Numbered from the stretch's first letter, positions 45,232-58,037 are shown. The stretch: DNA of 64,000 bases from Rhynchonema sp. JSB1_4 (GCA_030248065.1 JASAMV010007321.1:1-64000), one strand, 5' to 3'. The notes: generated by a model not told the origin, from the sequence alone. Numbers and translations: made by a program.

Positions 45232-48200
45232 AGCGCTTCCGTGGGGTTGCTCCTGCCCCCATCTTATGTGATTTTACCAGTATTCCAGTACTGTATCACG
45301 TTGTTCGGTTGGTATTGTAGTTGTCTGTTGTATTTTATACTGTATTTTTAGTTTGTTGCCAGACATGTCAAATAATAACTTCATATATACATGTATATAC
45401 CTACATACGTACATGCCTGTGCGTAGACACGTACGTAACCCTGGTTGTTTTTTTATTTTAACATTTCACTTTATTGTCGCCTTGCCATCTTTGAACGCTT
45501 TCACTTTTCAGAGACTTTCTTGGTACATTTTACACCATGACGTTCGTATACTTCGAGTTTTTTGACGTTTCGAAATGCAGACAATATACAACTTGCTTTC
45601 ATTTGTATCAACGTAACGATATACACATTCAAGTACATAAATCTTGCTTTAGTTCTTGTATTTCTTTGAGTCCATTTCTTTCTACAAATAACAATAAAGC
45701 ATGTACATAGCATGTCGAAAGCAAGGAATTATCAAATTGATGAACTAAAAACACGCTTATAAGAAAAACAACGCAGTTTCTAAAAAGTGTAACATAAACA
45801 GAATGTAGATGTTCATCCTCAATAAAACCGCAATCAGTGCAGCAAATTAGTTAAAAAATTAAATCCAATACCGTCACACACTGCAAAACCCCAAGCTGCG
45901 GCACACTTTTGTGGTGCGAAGTTTACATGATGTCATCGTAGTAGCGAAGCAACGATAGCTAGCATTTGCCCCACAAGCCTATGCGTTTGGGTTTCTACGT
46001 GCACTTGACTTTTTCACAGCTTTTGACACAGCTAGTTTTTTTGCAACTACAAATGCAACATTTTTTGCAACAATTTGGTGTCACATAGACAATGCAGCAC
46101 GTTACAGTCAAACAAGACAAGTACCACTCCCTGAGCACTTGAATGCCAAGATCAATGAGTTCTTGTGTCACACTGAACTGACTGGAAACAAAAAATCTTT
46201 TCACCAAGGTCAGAAACTTTTGAGTCACACTGTGTGTAATAAACATTATGTTGTGTCATTGGATACAGAAACTGTTTGCATCTGCTCATATTATACACTT
46301 CCGCACATAACAAGCATGCAGGCAGGCAGCAGATCCCCTTTGCCGCGTGCGCACTGTTGGCGGTCGTGTGTGGGTGGGTGGGTGACTTCATGCGGTTGTA
46401 TTTTTTTATTAATACATTTGCGCACCCAAGTATGTTTGCGAAAGTTGCAGGAAAATGCTTCGGAAACATGAAACCGCTATCCGCTTTTCATGCGACCACA
46501 ATCCGTTAAGAACTTTTTTCGCTTGAACATTGACCAAAACCTGGAAAAAAATTTTTCTTCGAATATAACTTTTTGAGTCACCCTGTACAGCCATTTAGCA
46601 CACGTTGGTCAGAAAGCTTCTACTGGAGCCTAGAATGCGAATGTTTCTTAAATTTTTCAAAACGGTTCATGCTAGTCCAAGTTATGACGTTTTCAATTTT
46701 TTTGTCCGGGTGCGAAATGGGTGCGCAGGTGGAATATACAAAAATGGACATATCTCAGAAAATAAGCTGATTTGAGCCGAAAAAATTGGTTGGCTTAACT
46801 AACTTACCAAGCACGTTAATTTGGCGGCCCAAACTCAAAAAACCTTATTTTGCCTCAACCCCGTTTGTATAGCGGTCGAACTTCTCAGGCAAACCGTCTT
46901 AAAAAAACGACGTTTTTTTAAAAAAACCGCCTGGGTCGTTTTTCGTTTTTTTAATCCTGAATTTCCTTGATTTTCCCTGATTTTTCAGGATAAGTACCCT
47001 GATTATCAAGGAAAATCAATTTTTTTGTCCCATTTTTTTCAAAAAAATTACGACCAATTTTTACTTTGTCGAGATACGTCGATATACGCAGTTTGACTTT
47101 CAATGATGACCCCGGCCAAAGTTGGACCCATGATGCGGGTCTGATATGGGATCTTAACAACTCGCTGGAAAAGGGTTGAAACCCGTTTATTTTGCTCAGA
47201 ACACATAGAATTACTTCATTTAACCACGTTTTCTTCCCAACATGAGCATTTTCGAATTTTTCTGGGGCATATTTTGGTCATCTGGGCGTTTTAAAAAAAC
47301 GTTTTTTGCCCAACCCTGGTCTCTGTTACCGTCGACGCCATTCGTCGCGCATAAATTAGTGTGACGCAACCCAAACGTGTGTTGCACTGCTGCCCAGCTA
47401 GGTATGTGCGTGAACTACATTAAAATAAGCCGGTTTTTTGGGCGGGGGCGCGGCCGATATTTTCATTCACAACAAGCCATCTCTTCATTGAGTTGTCTGC
47501 CAGATGCAGGCAGGTACAGTATATTTGTGGGTATGTACTGTACTTGGACAATGTATATGTTAGTCTGCGTCTTTTTAGCTTTGCATATCAACCAGCTTAT
47601 ATCAGCAGAAAACGACCTCAGCTTGCTGTGGGCTTTCAAGAGTTCATTTCGTGATTTCTTTGAAGTTATTTTATGAACCGTTTCATAAAGGGACATGAAC
47701 GGCCTTTCAAGCAGTTCCAGACGGTAATAACGCTAATGGACACATACAGTTGGAGGTGGAGGTTTCGAAAGTTGCATGATCTCATTGTTCGATAAAAGCT
47801 TTGAACATTAGTTCACGCACAAAATAATATGACAGTATGGATGTTCTTTTTTGCCTGCTATTTTAGGCTAATTGTTTAGTTACACGGGCAAGTTTCGTCG
47901 TCATTGCAACCCAGCGCGTGTGTGCCATACGTAATGCATGCATTTTGGTACGGCGACGGCATCACGGACCAAAGCAGCTCGAAATGTAATGCACAGTGAC
48001 ATTTGCAGCAAAATATTCAGCCTATGCGTAACAGACAGGATAGCGCGACGATCAGTGCTGACGACTATACAGTCCGGACTGTGTTGACCATCTGAGTTGA
48101 CGACTTCAGTACATAGCCCTGTTTTTGTGTGACTGTCCAGCAAGCTGTCTGTTGCCCAAACTTATGGTTCATCAAATGTCATTTAGATTACAGTTCATAT

Positions 48201-48710
48201 TGTACAACTGCCACGTTAGTTCATATCCTAAAAATCAAGTAGTCTGCCACTGAGGATAACATTGGTCATCAATCACCCAATCACATGTTTGCAATTAATC
48301 ATTTTCCGTGTGCATGCGTTTGTGGTTAATCTGTCTCAGCCTGAGTTTTTGTTTTTCCTGTGAGCTTCGGCACACTGCGTCATTAAGCCCGTTCAAAGTT
48401 GTGCCACACCCAGTAAAGTGTACCGCCCAACCAAAAATCATGTTCTAAAATATTTGCGTTCATGAAAAGTCCTGTTGGACCCGTTACCGTTTCCAAACAC
48501 TGTGCCATCTGTGTAATTTCTCGTGAACATCAAAAAGTCACGTTACAAAGACAAGCCGCCTGGTTCCGGCCCACAGAAGCTGAATTACCAGTATTGGTCG
48601 CACAATGACTTTATAAGAATTGGTCAAATTTTTTTCCTGAATCATAAAGCGGGAAAGTGACGGAGCAATGACGTTGCGTTGCGTGATCGCACACAAAGCA
48701 TTGTATAGTA

Positions 48711-48970
48711 AATTTCTAATTTCGTTGCCTCATGCATTCTTACAGACGCAGGGAAACTCCCGTTCGAAGTCGAAGCAGGCAACAAGCTCAACACACACAG
48801 TCAACAAGCCAGGCAGCTGGCTCGTGTGCTTTTCAAATGTTTCAGTCACACAAGCAGTGTGTGTCAGCTGCGTGGCTTTTCGACTGTGTGTTGAGCTTGT
48901 TGCCTGCTTCGACTTCGAACGGGAGTTTCCCTGCGTCTGTAAAATGCATGAGGCAACGAAATTAGAAATT
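48711..48970. mobile_element. Palindromic foldback element, 260 bp
   Basis: Nearly perfect arms of about 100 bp start AATTTCTAATTTCGTTGCCT. The flanks repeat TAGTA (48706-48710 and 48971-48975), a possible 5-bp TSD. Confidence 0.8.
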
Positions 48971-49234
48971 TAGTATAGTAAAGAGAATGTTTCAGACCTG
49001 CGGCAACGTGGTTGATCTGCTAGATTATTTTCAGCTGCAAATGTTTTGTGAGAATCACAAATAGCACAGTGGTTAAGAGTGACTGAACATGAAAATCAGG
49101 ATTGATTTGATGAATTCTTATATGGTCATTGTGCGACCAATACCTGTGTATATGTAGGTTTGGGTACCATACTGTGGTGTTTCTTTGTCCACATTTTCGT
49201 TCACTCATTTTTCATTATAAAACAGATACCCTAA

Positions 49235-49813
49235 CTAATTTAATAGCCTATTCCCGCATTGTCTGCATCCACCAGTGGCGTGTTGCGTGACAGACAAGTT
49301 TTGAGTGTTTCCCTGGCGATATCTTTGACTTTGAAACAATATCGAAAGTTTTCGCTCACATCGACCGTTCAAAACGTGCTTGGCGCAAGAAACAAAGCCA
49401 AAAAGTTGCGTGCGCGCTGACGAGAGCACGTCAGAATTTTCGTCGTCAAAAAAGGACCGCATCGCCAAGAGTATACTTTGAAAGAATATATTACTTTTGT
49501 TGTGTATGGTTCCGGTAACATTTTCTGAAGTTTCACGTAATAGACTATAAGCACTGATCTTCATTTTTATTGCGCGGAGTAACACGCTCGTTCCACGCTG
49601 GCGCGTTCGCGTTATCTGAATTAACCAGGAAGTTCCGCAACGTTTTTCTGAGAGAAGGTTGTCGCTCTTAATTTGCTGACAGCGTCTGAGCCGCAGGTGA
49701 TTTCGACCATCCAGGCCACATTTTTTGGGCGCTGTGTGTAGTGGGTACAAATTCGAACACTGGCTCATAAAAATTTCTGCCCAAAGGCGAGTCAGAATTA
49801 AGGTCGCGTGCAC
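49235..49813 (-). CDS. Hypothetical single-exon reading frame, 192 codons
   Basis: The longest frame outside repeats that I cannot assign. It begins MHATLILTRLWAEIF and contains ENVTGTIHNKSNIFFQ. It shows no domain, signal peptide or repeat I know, and codon use is not clearly biased. In a genome where every other gene is split into short exons, a lone 579-nt frame is suspicious. It could be chance or an old transposon piece. Confidence 0.15.
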   Translation of the reverse strand: MHATLILTRLWAEIFMSQCSNLYPLHTAPKKCGLDGRNHLRLRRCQQIKSDNLLSEKRCGTSWLIQITRTRQRGTSVLLRAIKMKISAYSLLRETSENVTGTIHNKSNIFFQSILLAMRSFFDDENSDVLSSARTQLFGFVSCAKHVLNGRCERKLSILFQSQRYRQGNTQNLSVTQHATGGCRQCGNRLLN

Positions 49814-50360
49814 CCATGTTATGTTACCTTGTTAGCTAGCGCCCTTTGTGCATGTTTCTCAACTTTTGGGCGTTTTGTTTTTTTCGCCTCAACGAGCAAA
49901 GCTTATCCACCTTGCTGCACGTTTCTCGTTTATGCGCGGGCGCGCAAGTTACGCGACCCTGTATTTTTGCATAGGATTAATTGGTGGCTAATGTGATGTA
50001 CGCTGATACTAATGGCGTCGACGCAACATGATGCCCCAAAAGCTAGAATTATGATTTGCGTTGACGACATTAGATTAAGTCGTAGTAATGTGAATCATCA
50101 TTATCACAAACTCTATAGCTCTGGTCAAGCGCAAGCTTCGTGCACGCGCGCCAATTAGTCAAACCCTAACATGCTTGCGCCCACCACGCCATCCTGAACT
50201 AATGTACCAAATCACCCAACTTCGCGCAAGACACACTTACTTCCTTGTTTTATTCAGTATATATTGACAGGTGATATTTGCCCAATTTTTGCGCAAAATT
50301 CAGGATATTAACCAAACCAGGACACTTGAAGAGCTCTTGAAGTCATAATATCGTCCAAAT

Positions 50361-52530
50361 ATGTTTCGATCACTGATTGCGGCAGCGTTATTGACCGAAC
50401 TGTGTGTCGGAGCTTTCTCACTGAGGAGTCTCATCAACGGAGCACAGCACAAACGCGCACAGGGATATTTCGAGAAACGTGCAGGTAGGCATTATTCAGG
50501 CATAGGCCTAAATTTTTCCATTTAGCCTCAGCTTTGACGTTGTTACCCAGGAGGCCATTTTGACGGTGTCCTTAGTCCTTAGTCAAAAAATCTTAGAACT
50601 TTTCTGTCCGTTGGATGATAAGGCGAGCATTTGATTGTCTTGGTATTCTGCGTTCTTTGCACATGGGTGCGCCAAGTACGTATTTGTGTGCGTTTCGTAT
50701 ACACACGCAGCTACATAGCTGTGGTCAAATCAGGAAGTGAGCATTTCATAAGGAAACCATCTCGGCGTTTTCGTTTTCTGTCAAATCTTAGGTATACCCA
50801 GCTCATTAAGTTAGTCGCTTTGAACTTCATCTGAAACTGCAAGGAAACGCCGAAATTCAGCCACATCCTGCCTATATGTTAGAGTACTAAACTCCGCACA
50901 TATCCATGACCTCATTACACACATCCTGCAATCGGACTTTTGCCCTTGTTAAATCAGGCACGTGTCCGCCCTGGCAGCCATTCCAATGTCCGGATGGTGG
51001 TTGTATCCCGATCAAGTATCTGTGCGATGGCAGCAATGATTGCAGTGATGGCTATGATGAAGACGATCGAATGTGCACTGCTGGTTAGTTCAATGAAACA
51101 TCTAGTTGGTCTTGGTCCATACAGCCGGACAAAACCCAACAGCATGAGCAGGTCTTTAGTATGACCGGCTTATAGCACCTTGGTTCGATGACATAACAGC
51201 GTAGGGTCCAATTTGTTCCCAGTCTGTAGTTATATAGACCGACAAACTAAATTACCCATAACCATAACTTGAAATAAATCATCTGTCATTAGAATATCAG
51301 CTGATATATTCATGTGTTCAACGCACATCGTCTTCAACGCACATGGTCGACGCCATGTATATGCACCGCTCATTTACGGCTGCTTTGGCCTGTCTGAGAT
51401 GACGACCGATGTTGACCATTTGCGTTGACCACTAAACAATCAGCCCACATGGCACACGATCGTGTGAAGAACCACTTTGCCAACCAGAACCTCTCAAACG
51501 ACCCAAAACACATCCAAAATCCACTTTTTTCCAGCCGTCCGTCCCCCGGTTGATGACACAGTGAATTTCCTAACCGCGTTGCTGACGTCACACGGCGACA
51601 ACTTTTTGGCGAAACTTTTCGGCCCGAAAGCCAGCAACAAGGCGCACGCAATGGGCGGCGTGCATGAGATCGCCGTCGCACTGTCGCGTTGGTTTTTGTT
51701 GCTTTTATACTCGCAATGAAACATCAGCCGGTCGGACTGCCTTTGAAAATATTGCAGGTTTTTGAATTTCAGAAGCAGCGTCGGCCGCAGAGTTTGGCAA
51801 ACAAATGGGCATGGCACCAGGCGATGTACAGAAAATGAAGGGTGTCTTCTACGCCGTCGCTGAAGGTACAGATACAGTGCGTTCAATGTCATTGACAAAA
51901 CAGTCCAGTTTAGAGAAACAGCAGCCATTTAGAAGGATGTTTGTTTCGGACAGCGTGGACCTGCCTGATGTCTTGAACCGTAAGTGTCGGATCCAAAAAA
52001 AACCGACATCTGGATTCATCCGACACCTATACTTTTTTGGCATCCGATGATGCCCGACATCTCTCTATCCCTACCTGAGCTGAAGTCCGCTGTCCGACAT
52101 AGCGACTGGCTGTTTTGTCCGTTGTAAGGCACACCAACACTGTCTATTGTGGGAGCGGAGGTGTCGATTTGGAACTGGGCGCTTTTGCTTGACGTGGCCA
52201 GGTCACGTGATGATGGCAAGACTTTTGTTTGCATGGCATGCAGGGCTGTGAAAACCGTGATTTTCCAAAAAAACGACAAGCAATGAATATTTGTGTGTTG
52301 ACATTAAACTTAGTGATCGGATCGAACCCACTGCATCCGCGACTCGTTTCGGTTTCAGTATTGTTTCGCGCTTCACGGTACTGTTATTTGTTTTGAATTA
52401 AAAAACACCTTTGCAGTGAAAAATTTCAGTGTTGTCTCTGATTTCAGGCGAGAACACGGGCGAACTAACGGATCAGGAGGCGAACGACTTCAAACATTTC
52501 GCCAGTCAGATGCTCGACACTGGGTTTTGA
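50361..52530 (+). CDS. Prohormone-4 / IDLSRF-like neuropeptide precursor with LDLa domain
   Basis: Secreted precursor of 192 residues in five exons with matching phases: 50361-50484, 50958-51083, 51535-51687, 51773-51865 and 52448-52530. It starts with a signal peptide ([20 protein letters not shown]). Two KR sites (AQHKR, YFEKR) could release peptides resembling [11 protein letters not shown] and AQGYFE. Exon 2 is one LDL-receptor class A module ([20 protein letters not shown], then [18 protein letters not shown]). Exons 3-5 give the conserved tail: [36 protein letters not shown] and a final DTGF. This layout matches insect prohormone-4 (IDLSRF-like peptide precursor) as I remember it. The insect KR just before RPPV is VR here, so that cleavage may be lost. 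The N-terminal peptide itself is not conserved. Confidence 0.9.
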
Positions 52531-53573
52531 AGCAAAAAATAATTGATTTTCGTGATTCAAAAGTTTTATTACACTTTGCACCTATGTATACATAATTGCA
52601 TGTATTATACAGTTCCAACGTTTTTAAAAAAGAAATTGTCACTTTTCAAGACAGATCTCACGGTATATCTCAAAATTGCAAACGCATTTCTGAGACTGAA
52701 AAACAGTACAAAAAAACAATTTCGGTACAAAAAACAGAACTAGTGCTCGCTTGTAACGTTTGTGCATGGTGTACACTCATGAGTAAACGCGCCAAGTTGT
52801 GTGTGGTCGCTGTATTATTATTATTGATGATTACTTTAGTGCTTCAAACCTCGATGTTTGATTACGTCCACGCAGAAACACGATTCCAAACCAAACGGCA
52901 TGTTTTTCCCATTTCTCAGCAAAATGCACATTTTCAAATATTGACGCGCGACCAAAACACGAACAAAACAAACATAACAGAGACAAGAAATGGGTATTAC
53001 AGAGATTACACTCATCAACAAACCAAAATATCCTGTTTACCACAATCCAGATCCGATCAAGGCAGTTCAAACCTTATTTTTGCTGAAATGTGATAGTCAA
53101 GATATTTCACACCGCAGTAAGTAACAACCAAACTAGACAAGGAAAACTTAACAAAATCTTGCGTGCGCAAATCAATGGTACCTGCGCACACACTGAGCTC
53201 AAGTCTCGGCTGAATTCACAAAAAATCGGCATGTTGATCGATAAGTCCTCCTTTATAACAGAGTGCGACAAAAAACCGCAAATCGGCTGGCCGGCTTGTA
53301 TTGTGAATTTAGCCTTTCTCCCTATCAGTTTTGACAGAACACACAACTAGTTCACTTTTCGTTCATGAACGATTGGATTTCCAGAAGTCAAACCCGACAC
53401 AGGTGTTAGGATCAGCCTGACAGACACGCAAACGAAACGAGTGAAGCAGTAGCGCGTTCAAACTAGAATTATGACCCGATGTTCCACGTGCAAGCAAAAA
53501 CAGAACGAAATAGTTTGGTTACCGCGAGCGCAGTGCACAACATTGAATACTTCACCAGATTAACAGTCGGCAT

Positions 53574-53579
53574 TTTATT
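53574..53579 (-). terminator. Poly(A) signal AATAAA of the Sm-F gene
   Basis: AATAAA on the minus strand, 17 nt after the TAA stop. Confidence 0.6.
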
Positions 53580-53596
53580 GATTTTTTGGTTGTTCG

Positions 53597-55538
53597 TTAT
53601 TGCATCGCTTCGCCCTCGTCTGCGCCTCGCACGTACAGAATGTTGTTACATCTGCAAAAATTTTTAAATGAATACATATAATGTGCGGTGTCCGTCACCG
53701 TACTACCTAAAATACAGCCCCGTTTCGATCGAAAATAACACCGGATGAAGTGCGCTCCCGACGAATAGTGAAAATTATTTTTTGAACATGACCGAGCGAA
53801 AGAATAGAGCCCCTTGTCCTTTCCAGCGGTGTCATTGAGACAGCGAAACTTTCCCATACCACACCCAGCCTGAATTTAGGGAAATTTCTCGTATATCCCG
53901 ATCCCGAGAAACAAAAAATAGGATTTTAGGCGTAAATTGACATGTTTTAAGAAATTTAGGCACTTTGAGGTGCAAAAGTGAAAAATCGGACCTGTCCTGC
54001 CTTGGTCATGTGATTTTTTGAATTGAAATTTACTCGACCTGGTGTTTTCGACCAGGCTTAGAAGTTGGTCTTCCGGACCAAAACCAAGGCAGCCTTTCCA
54101 ATTCGCACACACACAAAGCTTGCAAGCTGTGAAACATTGCTGGTGATCGCTGGCCCTGCGCTGTGTGTTGTCGTCGGGCAAAAAAAGTTGCAAAAAATTT
54201 TTTTTTTTAAAAAAATTTTTTTTTTTGGGGGACCCCAATTCTCAGAAATCACAAAATACTACAATACCCACAAACATCACATATTTTCATCAACAAAAAG
54301 CAAAATACACTTCCACATCCCGACTGTGAAAAAAAAAAAATGTTGTCGTTGTGTGTGCGCTTTGAGAATGGCTGTGCGCATGTTGAGGTAAACATTGTGT
54401 GAGCTGTGTACGGTTGTGAAAACTGGGAAGCACAAACAAGGGACTTGATAATTAGAGGATTTTTATTTGTAATTGACAACTTATTTCATTCGCCACAGAT
54501 GCTTAAAGTTACACGAGTACAAAATCCCAGCAAAAAATGACCAGGTTTCTGAAATCTTTTATTTTTTTATTCAACAATGCGGACGTTTCAATAGCTATTG
54601 TGCATTGCGATTTTTGTCACAATATTGGAGGTTGCTGTCACTCCAGTATCAAACTTTGAAACAGCCTGTTCGTGTCACAGCAGCGTTTCAAATTTTTTCA
54701 GTTTTTTTCACCAGGGGCAAACTTCAACGTGGCCGCGAAACATTAGGAAGCAACCAATCGGCTCGCCAGATTAGGGTCGAGTAACACGATGTCCAAACTT
54801 TGTTTATATATTCTACCCCCTAGATCAAGCGCGGTCGAAGGGTTGTTAACCAGCAGCTTTAAGGCCGGTCGAAGTTAGTGCCATCAGTAAGTTTTTGTGG
54901 AGAAATCATTCGTGGTCGTGACGTGCGTCACCAAGGCAAGTCGGACCGAACGCCAGGTTTGATACGCTTTTTGTCTTTCGCATTCGTTTCTTTCGTCAGT
55001 TGTTTTTCAACAATGTAAACGCCAGATCGACACTCACCGAATGAGCACTTCACCGAGGTTGCCCGTGTTTGCGCCATCAATGTACTCTTCCGTGTTGGCG
55101 AGCTGCAAATATTTGAACAATCGGAGTCAATGCGCTTGATTTTTAAGTGTCCACGCAACTAATTTTGGGCCGGTATGCACTTTGCTGGAACACTGCCTGC
55201 CTGGGACCGGGGCAGTTGAATAAACAAAATGCGTTGGGCCATATCGTGCAGATTTCGATGTTCCTGCGTTACAATGCCGACCGACGTAAACCTTGTTCCC
55301 CCAGTAAGTTGTACGGAAGTTTTGATGACATCACAAAGTGCATACCGGCCTTGGATTATCAAGGGTCATGAGAAAGTAAACAAAAAGAAGCGAAATAAAA
55401 AACCCAGAAGACCACCTGAAGATTCATATAACCGTCGACGGAAACGAGAAACCCCCGATATTCCATGCCCCATTTTAGTTTGACCACAATCGATTTGCCG
55501 GTAAGACCGTTGAGAAACGGCTTCGGATTGACGGGCAT
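53597..55538 (-). CDS. SNRPF: Small nuclear ribonucleoprotein F (Sm protein F)
   Basis: One of the seven core Sm proteins of spliceosomal U1, U2, U4 and U5 snRNPs. Three coding exons, 80 residues: 55538-55416, 55102-55038 and 53651-53597. The first is [20 protein letters not shown] with [18 protein letters not shown] (Sm1), the second [20 protein letters not shown], and the third ends [17 protein letters not shown] (Sm2, with the RG pair). Length and sequence fit the family, about 86 residues in human. An AG just upstream of the ATG suggests a further 5' exon that may add a start codon. The gene converges with the prohormone gene, stops 1.07 kb apart. Confidence 0.95.
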
Positions 55539-55863
55539 CGGAGCCTGAGGGGGGCATATTGTGTCAATGAGCAAAACGGGTCCGTCAACCTTCTTTGCTG
55601 CTGCGGCCAGTTATACAGTGTGTGGCGTGCTTCAATAACACATATAGGCAATCAGCCAGCTATTGGCACTCAACACACACAGGCTGCACGCTACATTACT
55701 ACCGTCAATGAATGCATCTATTCTCTCCAGTTATCCGTTGAAACATTCCCAAATTTTGCAACAGTGCAGAGAAGTGTTACGTCAAGCAGAAAATGAAAAC
55801 CGAATACACTAAAAACGGCCATCAAAGTATGACACTCGCCTAAAGTCTCGCTATGTGCGCGCA

Positions 55864-56267
55864 CAGTGTAGTTCCTGGGGGGGAGGGGGGTCCCCCCTCG
55901 GGTACGTCTGTTCCCCCTCCATGGTACGCCTGCCCCACTGTTCCCCCTCCGGGTACGTCTGCTCCCCCAATTTTTACCTAAAATAGGCAAATTTTGGCCT
56001 AAAATAGGCATTTTTAGGCATAAAATGAGTGATTTTTAGGTCAATGTCGTCAAAAATCGCCAACATACCCTTTTTATTGAGATTTTTTTCCTAAAAGGGG
56101 CAAAAATGAGTCAAATTTTCGACCTCAAAAAATGACTTTTCTCCAAATTTGGGTCCTCCCCCCCTTCCGGGTCCGTCCCCCCCCCTTCCCCCCAGGTGGG
56201 TACGTCTGTTCCCCCTCCGAAAAAAGGGGGTACCGCCTGTTCCCCCTCCGGACCAGGAACCACACTG
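55864..56267. mobile_element. hAT-type MITE, 404 bp
   Basis: Ends CAGTGTAGTTCCTGG and CCAGGAACCACACTG with perfect 8-bp TSD TGCGCGCA (55856-55863 and 56268-56275). It lies just upstream of the Sm-F gene. Confidence 0.93.
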
Positions 56268-56895
56268 TGCGCGCACACAATGGTATTGGTACAGGGCTGG
56301 TATTGTATTAGGTCTAAAAATTGTTGTTGTGATTGTGACCAGGCTTAAGTAGGTCTAAAAAGTGGTATTGTGCAGAGGTCGCCGGCCCGGCCCGAATCAC
56401 CTCCGGCCCAGCCCAGCCCGAGTTGGCCAAAGCCCGGCCCGGCCCGAAATTTTTGAGAATGTTCTGGGAGCTGGGAGGGAATGTGCCGCGAAAGGCGAAA
56501 ATACCCAGCCAGACAAAACTAACCGACATTTTTTCAGACTAAAGATAGCTCGCAGCTTCACTGTCGGCTGGCAATGTTAATTGTCCGGATTGATTCCAAT
56601 ATCTGTAAAATAAATAGTATTTTAACAAAGTAACGCCACCAGAAAAGAACACAACACAGCAGTGCTGTGGCTACTTCTGAGATACAGGGGTACTGTAGCC
56701 AGAATTTCAGGGGGAATCCAATTTGGGGTGGGGAGTGGGGGTGAGAAATTTTAGGGGGAGACACTGCAGTGATGTAGTTGGGGGGCATAGTAGTGGCTGG
56801 GGGGGGGGGGGGGGGGGGGCTGCCCCCCCCTCTCAGTACTTACCTACCACAAAACCCCGGGGGGGGGTGGGGGGGGGGGGTTGAGTACTTACCTC

Positions 56896-57339
56896 CAGTG
56901 GTGTCGTGGGGGGGGGGGTTGGGGGGTTACCCCCTGGTCCAGGGGGGTAACCCCCCAACCCTGGTATGGGGTATGGGAAATCGGCCGGGGGTATGGGGTA
57001 TGGGAAATTTTTCACTTTTGGAACAAGCACCCCTAAGAAATGACATTTTGACCCCGAGAAGTACCAAAATTGGCCATTTTTCGTCCAAAAATGTCAAAAA
57101 TCGCTTACTACCGCAAGAAAACTCTGTTTTAAGCACTTTTTAGACCAATTTTGGCACTTTTAGAAGATTTTTGGGGTCATTTTTTTCAAAACCCCCACCC
57201 TCGGGTATGGGAAATTTTTGAGTTTTTGGAAACCCCCCCCCTGGTATGGGAAATTTTTGATCTTTGGGGGTATGTATGGGAAATTTCCCGAAAATTGGGC
57301 TGGGTATGGGAAAATTTCGATTTCTCAACGACACCACTG
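56896..57339. mobile_element. Nested hAT-type MITE, 444 bp
   Basis: Ends CAGTGGTGTCGT and ACGACACCACTG with 8-bp TSD CTTACCTC. The paralogous empty site is at about 61815. Confidence 0.9.
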
Positions 57340-57629
57340 CTTACCTCTCACAACTCCAAATCATACCTCTCACAAGCAATTTTATACCTTTTTAAGGCAG
57401 AAATCGGTGTTTTTGGACCTTATTTTCCCAAAAATCGCGCGCTCCGCGCGCAAACCCACCCATAATACCTGTTTTTATGCGATTTTCGGCGAAAATTTGG
57501 AAAAAGTACTATTTTTACCTCATTTTTTGGCCAAAATTGTATCACAAAAACGGTGTTTTTTCGCCTTTTTGGGTGACCAAAATCATACCTCTCACGCATC
57601 CGGTCCCAACCCCGCATCATACTTACCTC

Positions 57630-58037
57630 CACTGTAGTGGCTGGGGGAGATGGGGGGGATTCCCCCCCTAAGGGTATCTATCTCGAGTCAACCCTTAGGG
57701 GGGATGGGGGGAAGGGTATCTATCTCGAGGCGACCCCAAAGGGTATCTCGAGTAAGTAGATTTATGGTTTTCAAAGGCAAAAATAGGTGTTTTTCGACCT
57801 CGGGACCCCCAAAAATCACCCAAAAATGGTCATTTTAGGCCAATTTTCGGCAAAAATGTCAAAAAATACCCATTTTTAGGCCAATTTTGCAGTAAAATTG
57901 CATGCAAAAAACGGCCTTTTTTCGCCTTTTGACAGACCATAGGGGTATCTTGGGTAGCCTCTGGGGGGTATCTCGAGTAAGTCCGAAACCTTCCCCCCCC
58001 TAGGGTATCTTGGGTCGATTGGCCTGCCACCACACTG
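57630..58037. mobile_element. Nested hAT-type MITE, 408 bp
   Basis: Ends CACTGTAGTGGCTGG and CCTGCCACCACACTG with 8-bp TSD CTTACCTC (57622-57629 and 58038-58045). The empty site is at about 62522. Confidence 0.85.

Larger units (their letters stand above)
42653..46898. mobile_element. TTAA-flanked long-TIR element, 4246 bp
   Basis: Ends GACGGTTTGCCTGAG and CTCAGGCAAACCGTC, flanked by TTAA at 42649-42652 and 46899-46902, the target of piggyBac-class elements. The inverted arms are long, about 42653-43380 and 46155-46898, similar but diverged. A CAGGGTGACTCAAAAAGTT palindromic pair lies inside both arms (from about 42957, and ending about 46587). No transposase is recognisable, so class assignment rests on target and ends only. 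Confidence 0.7.
42595..47318. mobile_element. hAT-type element, 4724 bp, with nested insertions and a gene fragment
   Basis: TIR CAGGGTTGGGCAAAAAA at the left and its complement at the right, flanked by perfect 8-bp TSDs GTCTCTGT (42587-42594 and 47319-47326). Its outer 60 bp (left) and about 420 bp (right) match the 506-bp MITE at 26811. The rest is a second element inserted at a TTAA site. The shared TSD says the whole block now behaves as one insertion unit. Confidence 0.85.
47327..50360. other. Intergenic stretch upstream of the prohormone gene
   Basis: Holds the 260-bp palindromic element at 48711 and an unconfirmed long frame at 49235-49813. No exon I can tie to a family. The prohormone-4 promoter should lie at its right end; no core element is obvious. 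Confidence 0.5.

Noticed and set aside
43115..46471. Several 70-110 codon frames in the nested element arms
   Set aside because: They appear in mirrored form on the other arm, as expected for inverted repeats, with no known domain.
48668..48973. 101-codon frame
   Set aside because: It reads through a palindromic foldback element; both arms encode complementary artefacts.
52596..53093. 165-codon frame downstream of the prohormone gene
   Set aside because: No domain, no splice context, AT-rich composition and overlap with equal frames on the other strand; treated as 3' flanking sequence.
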